Of a stretch of 64,000 nucleotides of DNA, positions 55,630-64,000 are shown piece after piece. The first letter of the stretch is position 1, and the number at the start of each line of letters is the position of its first letter. The stretch is taken from positions 1 to 64,000 of the forward strand of contig CAVXNX010000021.1 of assembly GCA_963763215.1 (NCBI GenBank). The letters run 5' to 3'. The position numbers and the translations under genes are program-made. The DNA comes from DASQZK01 sp963763215 (GTDB taxonomy: Bacteria; Bacteroidota; Bacteroidia; Bacteroidales; GCA-2748055). The notes beneath the pieces were generated by a model. That model was not told the DNA's origin and made no database searches. It saw only the letters and a program-made list of their open reading frames with translations.

Positions 55630-58090
55630 ATGACCGAACCAGACGGAAAATTCAGATATGCCTTACCACTGATCATCTTCTTCTCGGGGTTTGCCGCCCT
55701 GACCGACCAGTTGGTATGGATCCGGGAATTTTCGTTACTCTTTGGCACCCATCTTTTGTCGACGAGCACGGTGCTCACGGTTTTCATGGCGGGCCTTTCC
55801 GCGGGTGCGTTGCTTTTCGGAAGACAGGCCGACCGCGCCACGAGGCCGGTATGGCTGCTCTTCATCATCCAGGCCGGCATCGCCCTCTTTGCTTTTTTGT
55901 TTCTCCCCCTTTTTCATTTCCTCACCCGGGTCTATGCGGAGATCAACCAGTCGGGCGGCTGGCTCTCCGGCCATCCCGACATCTGCCGGTTCCTGCTCTC
56001 CGCCCTGCTTCTCATCATTCCCACCACCCTTATGGGCGGGACAATGCCTGTGATGGTCAAACTCTATACCGATAACCTGAAAAAGCTCGGGACGAAAATC
56101 GGTGCATTGTATGCCTTCAACAACAGCGGCGCCCTCGCCGGCGGATTTTTAGCCGGGTTCTTCCTGATCCGTCTGATCGGATCTCACGGGACACTGATGC
56201 TGGCCGCCACGCTGAGTACTCTGAATGCCCTGGTTATCCTGGCTCTTTCGAAAAACGTTACGCCTTCCCGCGAACAGCCGGCAGCCGAATCACCAAAGGA
56301 CAATATCACGATCCCTACGGTGAGCGCCGTCCTTCTGAAAATCATCCTGGTCGTCACTGGCCATCGAGGGGTTCACCATGATGGTGTATGAAATGTTATG
56401 GACGAGGACCATCCTCGAATTTTCATACGATAAATCCTCGTATGTCTATACCGTGGTCATCGTGGGTGTCCTCACCGGCTTATCAACAGGTTCCTTCATC
56501 ACCCGCAAATGGATCGATACCTGGAAAAATCCCGTGATGCGGTTTTCCGTTGTTGAATACCTGGCCGGTGCCGCATCACTGGCAGGGTTTATGGCATTCT
56601 CCGTTCTTTCCCCGCATCTCTTCAACGCACGGATGGGGAACGACACCTGGTTTCACGTTTCGGGCAGGGAATACCTCCTGTTCTTCATCCTGACAGCCAT
56701 ACCGGCATTCTTCATGGGGATCAGCTATCCCCTTGCCGGCAGGATCATCACGGGGAACCTGGGCAGACTCGGATCGCGGATGGGACTGCTCAGCTTCACG
56801 GATACCATCGGCAGCGTTGCCGGTCCGGCCATCGGCGGCTTTGTCATGCTCCGGTATTTGGATGTCTACCAGAGTTTCCTGGTCTGTGTTTCCCTGAATG
56901 TCGCTTCCGGAATTTTCCTCATGGCCTTTAACAGCCGGTTCCGTCTGACCCGGCGTATCCTGTTTCCGGCGTCGGCGTTGGGGTTGATCGTTATATCCGT
57001 ACTGGCCTTCCCGCGGGGGGCTTATTACCGTCACAAAGCCGGGCTGTACCCGGGTGAGCACATCGTGGCCATGAAAGAAGGCGTCACCGCGACGGTGACC
57101 ATCACCGACCGGCCTTTGCAATACCAGGTCCTGGCCATCAACGGGGCCAAGACGGCTTTCACCAATTCTGAGGACCAGAGGGTTCACAAGATGCTGGCTT
57201 ACCTGCCCTGGTTCTTCAACCCGGGGGCCGGAAATGCAGCGGTGATCGGTTATGGACTTGGCATCACCACCCGCTGCCTGGCTGAACTCGGGATCCGGAC
57301 CGACCTCGCAGAGCTCTCCCCGGAAGTACTCGAACTCTCGTCCAGACATTTCAACTACCTGAATCACAACATTTTAACAGCCAGTAACGTGACCGTTCAT
57401 GTCGAAGACGGGAGATCCATGCTTCAGCGATCCACCGGGAAATATGACCTGATCACCACCAATGCCGTTCATCCCCGGCTCGGACCCAACCTCTATTCGG
57501 CCGATTTCTACCGGTTATGCCGTGACCGGCTCCCGGAAGAAGGGACGATCTGCCAATGGGTTCCAACCAACTGGATGTCGGAAACAGAATTCAAAAGCCT
57601 CATCCGGGCTTTTACCGATGTCTTCCCGCATTCCCTGATGTGGTACGTTAACCGTTCGCACACCCTCATCGTCGGATCGAAAGCCCCTCTTGAAATCAGC
57701 TATGCGAAACTTTCTGCACTGTTTCAGCGGACCGGCATCCGAAACGAACTGTCCGATGTCGATCTCGGTGATCCGGAGAGTGTGTTGGCCGGCTTTTTCC
57801 TGACGGGTGAAGAGCTCAGTGCCTGGGCCGCTTCCACTTCCCCGGACACCGACGACAAGCCCGTGATTGAGTACAGCTTTGTCACAGACCCGCGCCCGAA
57901 CCGGGCTGTGCTCATGAAACTCATCGACAGCCCACCGGATTTCAGCCGGCTGATCAGCTTTCCGGATACCGCCAGCGCGGAATTCAAGAATTCGGTGCTG
58001 CTGCGGGTGAATATGGCATACCGGCAAAACATCAGCACCCTTCAACAACTGGTCCGGAGGCTACAGGATGAAGATTCACCAGGACATTGA
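55630..58090 (+). CDS. Membrane-bound spermidine-synthase-like protein (one frameshift)
   Basis: About 820 residues. The N-terminal two-thirds contain about 12-14 hydrophobic helices resembling an MFS-like transporter (FFSGFAALTDQLVWIREFSLLFG, TLMGGTMPVMVKLY, FFMGISYPLAGRI, DTIGSVAGPAIGG); the C-terminal third is a spermidine-synthase-type Rossmann fold (AAVIGYGLGITTRCLAELG, DLAELSPEVLELS, LITTNAVHP). The frame breaks near 56360, where one extra G disrupts KIILVVTAIEGFTMMVYEML. Such fused proteins are common but uncharacterised; aminopropyl transfer is unproven. It sits between SusD and the rhamnosidase in the same transcription direction. Confidence 0.8.
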
Positions 58091-58168
58091 CCACGAATCG
58101 CGCTTTGTCCTTCATTTTCTAAAAAATACTTTGTAATTTTCTCCCCATACTGACCAAACCAACAACCC

Positions 58169-60535
58169 ATGAAAAAATCAGGATTGCTCGTTCTGGCAAT
58201 ACTTGGACTTGCCTGTGCCAGCCTTTCCGCACAGGATGGCCACAAAGCCGGCAGGTGGAATGCGGCCTGGATTACCCACCCGGGTATTTCCGAAACCGAT
58301 TACCATGTCATCCTGTTCAGAAAAACCATTGACCTCGCGACGGTTCCATCCACCTTCATCATCCATGTGACTGCCGACAATCATTACCGGCTTTACGTGA
58401 ACGGGCGTTATGTCACTTTCGGCCCGCAGGAATCGGATATCCGGCACTGGCGGTACGAGACCGTTGATCTCGCCCCGTTCATGAAGCCCGGCAAAAACCT
58501 GGTTGCCGCAGAGGTCATCAACTGGGGCGTCGACCGGGCTTTCGGAATCATTTCCGCGCGAACGGGATTCCTCATCCAGGGAGATACGCCCGCTGAGGAA
58601 GTACTGAATACCAACGACGAGGGATGGAAGACCTTCGTCAATCCCGCCTTTTCTCCCCGACCGGTCAACTGGATGTACGGCGTGGATATCAAGGGCGGAT
58701 TCTATGCCACGAATTCCGGAGATACCCTCGATGCAAAAAAATACCCATGGGGATGGCAGGAGCCGGAGTTCAACGACAGCGGCTGGGTTAAGCCGGAATG
58801 GCTTTACTCCGCCGTGACCCATGGGGGATCGTTCATCTGGATCCTTGATCCGAGGAACACCCCGTTACAAGCGCATCAGCATGAACGTTTCACCAGCATC
58901 ATCCGTGATGGCGGCCTCACCATCCCGGCAGGGTTCCTGGCCGGCACCGCCCCCCTCACCGTCCCGGCCAACACGGAATCCAGGATCCTTATCGATCAGA
59001 CCTATCTGACGTTCGGCTATCCGGAGTTCTTCTTCTCCGGCGGAAAAGGTTCGTCCATCACCATCAGTTACGCAGAGAACCTCTACGACAGGAACAAAAT
59101 GAAAGGAAATCGCAATGAGACCGAAGGAAAGACCCTGATCGGGATCAAAGACGTGATCCTCCCCGACGGCGGGACGATGCATATGTACAAGCCCTTTTCA
59201 CACAAAGCATTCCGCTTTATCCAGCTGGATATCAAAACGGGCGCTTCACCCCTGACCATTAACGATTATTACAACGATTACACCACCACGCCAATCGGTA
59301 AACTGGCATCCTTCGAAAGCAACAAGCCCGTGTACGATTCGATTTCGGATATCTGCTGGAGAACGCTTAAGATCTGCACGCAGGATAATTTCATGAGCGA
59401 TGCCTACTATGAAACCATGCAGTACGTCGGCGATTCGAGACCGCATGCCCTCTCCTGGATCTCCATGACCGGCGACAGGCAGCACATGCGCAACGCCATC
59501 GGGCAGTTTCATGATTCACGGCTTCCCGACGGAAACCTGACCAGCTGTTACCCATTGAAGGCCACCTTCGTTCACCCGACCTATTCGCTGGCCTGGATCG
59601 ATATCATCCATGACTACATGATGTATTACGGGGAAAAGGATTTCATCCGTCCGTTCCTTCCCGACATTGATGCTGTTTTTGCCTGGTACGAACGCCATCT
59701 CAACGCGAACGGCATCCCAGGCAAATCGGAATGGCCTTATTTTGTCGACTGGTACAAGGAGACCGGCAGCGGCACTTCTCCGGTTTCGAAAGACGGGAAT
59801 TCAGCCGTCATCACGCTTCACCTGGTCTACAGCCTGCAAAATGCGGCCGATATTTACGACTGGTTCGGCCTCGGGCAGCAGGCCGAAAAATACCGCGCCC
59901 GCGCCACTGATCTGAAGAACATTGTCAATACCCTGTTTTATGATAAAACCCGTGGCATTTATGCTGAAGATCCGGAAAAAACGTTCTACGATGAAAGACC
60001 GAACATCATGGCCGTACTCACCGACTGTGTCCCTCAGGATGAACAGAAAGCCTTTATCGGCAGGGTCCTTGACGACACAACCATCAGCCAGGCCGGCCTC
60101 TACTACCGTTACAACTTTTTCAATGCACTGGAGCACGCCGATGCCGGCCGGTATTTCGACCGGGTCCTTGAACCATGGGTCGATGTGATCCGTGCGGGGC
60201 TCAGCACCACGCCGGAAAAGCAGGTCGACCAGCAGCCGAGATCGGAATGTCACCCCTGGTCAGCATCCCCGGTCTATGCCTATTTCCATGTCCTGTGCGG
60301 TATCCATCCGGCGGCCCCGGGCTTTACGAAAGTGGTTATCGCCCCGTCGCCCGGAGACCTGCAGTTCCTCAAAGCCGAATACCCCCACCCGGCGGGTAAA
60401 ATCGTCATGGACCTTCAGTTCAAAAACCAGAAGGTGAAGGGCGAGATCGACCTCCCCGGCAGGCTGGACGCCGAATTCACCTGGAACGGCAAACACCAGA
60501 AATTAACCCAGGGAATAAATAAAATCTCACTGTAA
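58169..60535 (+). CDS. GH78-like alpha-L-rhamnosidase
   Basis: 788-residue exported enzyme. Signal peptide (LAILGLACASLSAQ), then N-terminal carbohydrate-binding beta domains (ADNHYRLYVNGRYVTFGPQ), an (alpha/alpha)6 barrel with NFMSDAYYETMQYVGDSR, where Glu415 is the likely general acid, and DGNLTSCYP; a later SECHPWSASPVY carries the likely general base Glu; a C-terminal beta domain (GINKISL end) follows. The usual DCPQRE is altered to DAYYET, suggesting a divergent subgroup. It overlaps the GH20 start by one base (TAATG), so the two are coupled. Removes terminal rhamnose from pectin, glycoproteins or flavonoids by inference. Confidence 0.85.
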   Translation: MKKSGLLVLAILGLACASLSAQDGHKAGRWNAAWITHPGISETDYHVILFRKTIDLATVPSTFIIHVTADNHYRLYVNGRYVTFGPQESDIRHWRYETVDLAPFMKPGKNLVAAEVINWGVDRAFGIISARTGFLIQGDTPAEEVLNTNDEGWKTFVNPAFSPRPVNWMYGVDIKGGFYATNSGDTLDAKKYPWGWQEPEFNDSGWVKPEWLYSAVTHGGSFIWILDPRNTPLQAHQHERFTSIIRDGGLTIPAGFLAGTAPLTVPANTESRILIDQTYLTFGYPEFFFSGGKGSSITISYAENLYDRNKMKGNRNETEGKTLIGIKDVILPDGGTMHMYKPFSHKAFRFIQLDIKTGASPLTINDYYNDYTTTPIGKLASFESNKPVYDSISDICWRTLKICTQDNFMSDAYYETMQYVGDSRPHALSWISMTGDRQHMRNAIGQFHDSRLPDGNLTSCYPLKATFVHPTYSLAWIDIIHDYMMYYGEKDFIRPFLPDIDAVFAWYERHLNANGIPGKSEWPYFVDWYKETGSGTSPVSKDGNSAVITLHLVYSLQNAADIYDWFGLGQQAEKYRARATDLKNIVNTLFYDKTRGIYAEDPEKTFYDERPNIMAVLTDCVPQDEQKAFIGRVLDDTTISQAGLYYRYNFFNALEHADAGRYFDRVLEPWVDVIRAGLSTTPEKQVDQQPRSECHPWSASPVYAYFHVLCGIHPAAPGFTKVVIAPSPGDLQFLKAEYPHPAGKIVMDLQFKNQKVKGEIDLPGRLDAEFTWNGKHQKLTQGINKISL

Positions 60536-62820
60536 TGTTCAACCTGAAAATCCTGCTGGTCATGCTCACCGGAGCGATGGCGCTCAGCAGTTGTGCGAAG
60601 AATGACCTGCCCGTCATCTATCCGGAACCCCATTCCATTTCCCCCGGCAGCGGGGCCTTTGCCATCACCTCCGGCGTGAGCATATCACCCGGCGACTTCG
60701 GTGAAGACGCCTTTCTTGCCGGATACCTGGCCGATAAGCTCAACCGGCACACAGGCGTTATGATCAATACCAAAAATGCAAAATCTGATGGCCGCCGGAT
60801 CGTTTTTTCCAGACTGATAAAAAAGAACGACCTGGGTACAGAAGGTTATACGCTGGAGGTGGGGAAAAAGGAGGTCGATGTCGGGGCCAACACCGATGCC
60901 GGAATCTTTTACGGTATCAACACGCTGTTGCAGCTGATCCGGCACGACGGGTCAACGAGCTCATTCTACCCGGTAAAAGTCAGGGATTACCCGTCCTTTT
61001 CGTGGCGGGGCATGCACCTGGATGTTTCGAGGCATTTTTTCCCGAAGGATGCCGTCGAAAAGTACATCGACATCCTTGCCATGCATAAGATGAACGTCTT
61101 TCACTGGCACCTGACCGACGACCAGGGCTGGCGCATTCAGATCGACCGGTATCCGAAACTCACCTCCGTCGCCGCGTGGAGAGTCGATCATACCGACAGG
61201 CCCTGGGATTATGATGTCACCATCACCGGGGACCCGACGAAGAAACGTTATGGCGGGTATTACACAAAGGAGGATATCCGTGAAATTGTCAAGTATGCAG
61301 CCGACAGGTTCGTGACCATCGTGCCGGAAATCGAGATGCCGGGACATTCACGCGCTGCTCTCACCGCCTATCCCGGCCTGAGTTGTTCAGGGAAACCCTA
61401 TCAGAAGCCCGCCGATCGTCCCTTTGAATTCACCGACCCTTACTGCGCCGGCAATGATTCCACCTTTACCTTCCTCGAAAATGTCCTGACCGAGGTCATG
61501 GATCTTTTTCCTTCAACCTATATCCACATCGGGGGTGATGAAGCCAAAAAGACCCCGTGGGAACACTGTCCCCTCTGCCAGGCCAGGATGAAGAAAGAGG
61601 GGCTGGAAAATACAGCTCAGCTGCAGTCCTGGTTCATCCACCGCATCGACGCGTTTCTCCGGGAACACGGCAGGCGGACTATCGGATGGGATGAGATCAT
61701 GGAGGGAAACCTTCCTACCTCAGCTGCCATCATGGCCTGGCGCGATACAAAAAGTGCCGGTGAAGCCATCCGTGAAGGCTATAAAACCGTGGTGGCCACC
61801 AGCAGATATTATTATCTCAGCTCGCCCCAGGACAATACGTCCGATGCCCCAGGCAGGGCGCTGACCCTCCAGGATGTCTTTAGTTACAATCCCGTTCCCG
61901 ATTCACTCTCCCCCGAAAAGACAAAACTGCTCATGGGTATCAGCGGCAGCATCTGGACCGAAAATATCCAGACACCCGAAGATCTGGAGAAGCATCTTCT
62001 CCCCAGGTTGGCCGCCCTCGCCGAAACAGCATGGTCGGATTCGGTCCTGCAGGATTATCAGGTCTTCGTTTCGGGGCTGCCCCGGTATTTCAAATTCCTT
62101 GACGATGAATCGGTGGCCTATCACATCGATTCGCCCAAGGGCTTCACATCTGATAAATTCTTCAACGATGACTATACGGTGAGCATGCACTCCGACATCC
62201 CCGGAACGCAGATCCGTTACACCCTCGACGGGAGTGATCCCGGACAGGATGCGACGCACTATACGGCCCCTTTCAAAGTGAACAACAGCACCACGGTCAA
62301 GGCACGTAATTTTCTTCCCTCGGGTCAGTCAAGCGCAGTAAGGACGGCCATCATCGACAAGGTCAGTCTTGAAGATCCCCTGGAAACCGGAGGATCAAAG
62401 CGGGGACTGATTCTGAGGAACGCCATGACCGGCGATCTTTCCTCTCTCGATGAAATGCCCCAGGATCTGAAGTGGAACAGCGGGGTGGCCGACAACATCG
62501 GCATCCCGACCGGCCTGCAGGGAAAGGATCATTTTGCCCTTGAGTTTTCCGGCTTCATCAACATCCCGGAAGACGGCATTTACCGCTTCACCACCACCTC
62601 CGACGATGGCAGCCGGCTTTTGATCGATGGAAAACGGATCGTCGACAATGACGGGGTTCACGGATTTATTCCCGCAAGCGGACAGGTCGGGCTCCGGAAA
62701 GGCCCGCACAGCCTGGAGGTGAACTATTTTGAGGCGCTATATGGTGAAGGTCTTTCTGTGGAAATGGAAGGTCCGGGGATCAGGAAAGCCCCGATCAACC
62801 CGGAACTGCTGAGCCACTGA
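60535..62820 (+). CDS. GH20 beta-N-acetylhexosaminidase lipoprotein with PA14 domain
   Basis: 761 residues. Lipobox LSSC (Cys20). A GH20b domain (about 25-145) precedes the TIM barrel with FSWRGMHLDVSRHFF, MNVFHWHLTDDQGWRI, VPEIEMPGHS and the catalytic pair Asp335-Glu336 in YIHIGGDEAKKT. After about 525 comes a chitobiase C-terminal-like beta domain (IRYTLDGSDPGQDATHY), and from about 615 a PA14-like domain (FINIPEDGIYRFTTTSDDGSRLLIDG). Cleaves terminal GlcNAc or GalNAc at the surface or in the periplasm. Last gene of the utilisation locus. Confidence 0.92.
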   Translation: MFNLKILLVMLTGAMALSSCAKNDLPVIYPEPHSISPGSGAFAITSGVSISPGDFGEDAFLAGYLADKLNRHTGVMINTKNAKSDGRRIVFSRLIKKNDLGTEGYTLEVGKKEVDVGANTDAGIFYGINTLLQLIRHDGSTSSFYPVKVRDYPSFSWRGMHLDVSRHFFPKDAVEKYIDILAMHKMNVFHWHLTDDQGWRIQIDRYPKLTSVAAWRVDHTDRPWDYDVTITGDPTKKRYGGYYTKEDIREIVKYAADRFVTIVPEIEMPGHSRAALTAYPGLSCSGKPYQKPADRPFEFTDPYCAGNDSTFTFLENVLTEVMDLFPSTYIHIGGDEAKKTPWEHCPLCQARMKKEGLENTAQLQSWFIHRIDAFLREHGRRTIGWDEIMEGNLPTSAAIMAWRDTKSAGEAIREGYKTVVATSRYYYLSSPQDNTSDAPGRALTLQDVFSYNPVPDSLSPEKTKLLMGISGSIWTENIQTPEDLEKHLLPRLAALAETAWSDSVLQDYQVFVSGLPRYFKFLDDESVAYHIDSPKGFTSDKFFNDDYTVSMHSDIPGTQIRYTLDGSDPGQDATHYTAPFKVNNSTTVKARNFLPSGQSSAVRTAIIDKVSLEDPLETGGSKRGLILRNAMTGDLSSLDEMPQDLKWNSGVADNIGIPTGLQGKDHFALEFSGFINIPEDGIYRFTTTSDDGSRLLIDGKRIVDNDGVHGFIPASGQVGLRKGPHSLEVNYFEALYGEGLSVEMEGPGIRKAPINPELLSH

Positions 62821-62956
62821 CCGCATCCCGGCGAGTGGGGCAAGGCCGTCATTTGGATGGGCGGGAGAGAATATGCCGGTGATAATTTCGCTGCTCTCTC
62901 AAGAACATTTTTGAAAATGCAGCGTTACCCTATCACTTACCGGTTAATACAATACG

Positions 62957-63035
62957 AAACCGTAAGGTGCATCAGGGCCAAAGGCCCGAACAGTAACCGA
63001 TTATACCCCTGCAGATGCACCTTGCGGTTTTTCTA
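62957..63035. terminator. Large stem-loop with T run at the end of the utilisation locus
   Basis: Arms of 17 bases with one mismatch (62957-62973 against 63014-63030) enclose a 40-base loop holding a smaller GGGCC/GGCCC hairpin; five T follow. It ends the locus and may also serve the convergent gene downstream. No reading frame fits 62821-63060. Confidence 0.55.
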
Positions 63036-63060
63036 TGTGCCTTCCGGGTAATATCCTGCA

Positions 63061-63671
63061 TTATTTTTCCGGGCTCTTCGGATAGATCACATCCATCATG
63101 ATGATGGTAAAGTCCCAATCGGTTTTGTCATCCTCGAACAGCATGGAAATGAAGACCGGGTCATTTCCCTTCGGTGGATTTAGCCGAGATATAGGCATGA
63201 TCGCGGCCTCTCAGGCTAAGCGATGGCGCGGAGAGCGGGATTGAAACCGGTGTCGGAGCTGTAAACCTGGTCGTACCATTGTTCGGGTGGGCCGAGTTCC
63301 TCCGATCCGACACCGCTGAAGATGATCTTGAAACCGGAAGCCTTCAGCGATCTCATGTAATAATCGTAGCAGTCTTTCGGTGTATTCTGAAGCGGTACCG
63401 AGTATAAAATGCGCAAAACATCGCCGCGGACTTCGGTCACAGGAAAATCCCAGTCGTTGACCGCCGCAGAAAAATAAGGTTTTGCCCTGACCACGAAATA
63501 GTTTTGGTAATGTTCCTGGTAATATTCGATAACAGACCCCGGGTAACGGTTAAACGGACCCGTGGCGTGACTGCCGGCCACATCACGGTCCGACTGCATC
63601 CGCTGGGCCTGTAGATCAGTGCCGGTAAGGATGCCGGCAGCCAGGATGATTAACAATGCTGCCTTTTTCAT
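63061..63671 (-). CDS. DUF4892-like secreted protein (two frameshifts)
   Basis: About 203 residues. Signal peptide (LLIILAAGILTGTDLQAQ), then a beta domain with DVAGSHATGPFNRYPGSVI, VNDWDFPVTEVRGDVLRILYSVP and a helical YYMRSLKASGFKIIFSGVG, matching DUF4892, often found with OmpA-type proteins. Breaks near 63225 and 63170 cut off the C terminus; the other frames continue LSLRGRDHAYISAKS and FISMLFEDDKTDWDFTIIMMDVIYPKSPEK (63061 stop, given in two parts of the same end). Function unknown. Confidence 0.7.
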
Positions 63672-63729
63672 AACTGTAACTGTAAATGTTCATTGGTTCC
63701 GGCGATATCCGCCCCTGGCGGAAAATCAC

Positions 63730-63753
63730 CAGGCGCCCCTATTGAAGCGCCTG
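63730..63753. terminator. Possible terminator hairpin
   Basis: CAGGCGC (63730-63736) and GCGCCTG (63747-63753) form a 7-base stem with a 10-base loop, downstream of the partial membrane gene on the minus strand. No strong T tract. Confidence 0.4.
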
Positions 63754-63832
63754 TGGTATAACGAATTCATTTGCAGCATTGTTTAAAAAGCCGGCCGCGC
63801 TGGTCGATCACGGAACGGTGTGTTTCCCGGGA

Positions 63833-64000
63833 TTACATCGCGGTCAGCACGATAGGGACGGATAGCAGCGCGACCATCAGAATGACGGGCCAAACATGGC
63901 GCCTGCGGTAGCGAGTCTGTTTCCCGATCACCCGGTTCCAGTAGAGTTCCTCCAGGATCAGTGAGCCGATCAGGTTCGAGATGATGAGGATGTTGGCCGC
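63833..64000 (-). CDS. C-terminal end of an integral membrane protein (runs off window)
   Basis: 56 codons to the window edge, stop at 63833. The end reads two hydrophobic helices joined by a basic loop: ANILIISNLIGSLILEELYW, then RVIGKQTRYRRRHVW and PVILMVALLSVPIVLTAM. Too short for a family call. Confidence 0.55.
   Translation of the reverse strand, partial: AANILIISNLIGSLILEELYWNRVIGKQTRYRRRHVWPVILMVALLSVPIVLTAM

Overview
The window looks like a chromosomal segment from an uncultured member of the Bacteroidota. The evidence is a SusC/SusD pair, several other families typical of the phylum (DUF4249, DUF4382, DUF6483, the GNAT–nitrilase fusion), a C-terminal type IX secretion sorting domain, and several promoter-like boxes of the form TAnnTTTG. 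G+C is above half by eye. No rRNA, tRNA, CRISPR array or transposase was seen.

Layout. (1) 1-7.7 kb, minus strand: one respiratory operon reading caa3 oxidase subunit II (with cytochrome c domain), I, III, CtaG, a small subunit-IV-like protein, Rieske protein, a cytochrome b–cytochrome c fusion and a ResB-type cytochrome c maturation protein. All catalytic motifs are present, but roughly 20-25 single-base frameshifts interrupt 1.9-7.4 kb. (2) 8-20.8 kb: stress, signalling and ion-transport block with a cupin, an NRAMP transporter fused to a universal stress domain, an OmpR regulator, two overlapping hybrid kinase genes, an MFS exporter, a tandem universal stress protein, a HEAT-repeat protein and a P-type H+-ATPase. 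A nested-palindrome element lies between the last two genes. (3) 21-28 kb: a four-gene outer-membrane locus (DUF4249 lipoprotein, unknown secreted protein, TonB-dependent receptor with an STN domain, and a secreted MG2/plug-like protein). (4) 28-41 kb: DEAD-box helicase, GH95, a GT-C-like membrane protein, a GH140-like apiosidase, a secreted orphan, a DUF4382 lipoprotein, an arylsulfatase, a truncated secreted protein with a T9SS tail, and a short-chain dehydrogenase. (5) 41-50.4 kb: small housekeeping and membrane genes (DUF6483, CorA-like channel, ABC-2 exporter, GNAT–nitrilase, ExoX-C-like acidic protein, F420-reductase-like oxidoreductase, DUF6962-like). (6) 50.7-62.8 kb: polysaccharide-utilisation locus with SusC, SusD, a membrane spermidine-synthase-like protein, a GH78-like rhamnosidase and GH20. 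(7) 63-64 kb: a DUF4892-like protein and the end of a membrane protein.

Together the genes suggest a heterotroph with aerobic capacity that scavenges complex plant or algal glycans; GH95, GH140 and GH78 together hint at rhamnogalacturonan-type pectin. Reading-frame breaks are a theme. Outside the respiratory operon about a dozen genes each carry one or two 1-2 base breaks, mostly in short homopolymers, which looks like residual sequencing error. The far denser cluster in the respiratory operon could be local consensus error or recent gene decay. Gene spans below are given for the reconstructed genes, with each break noted.
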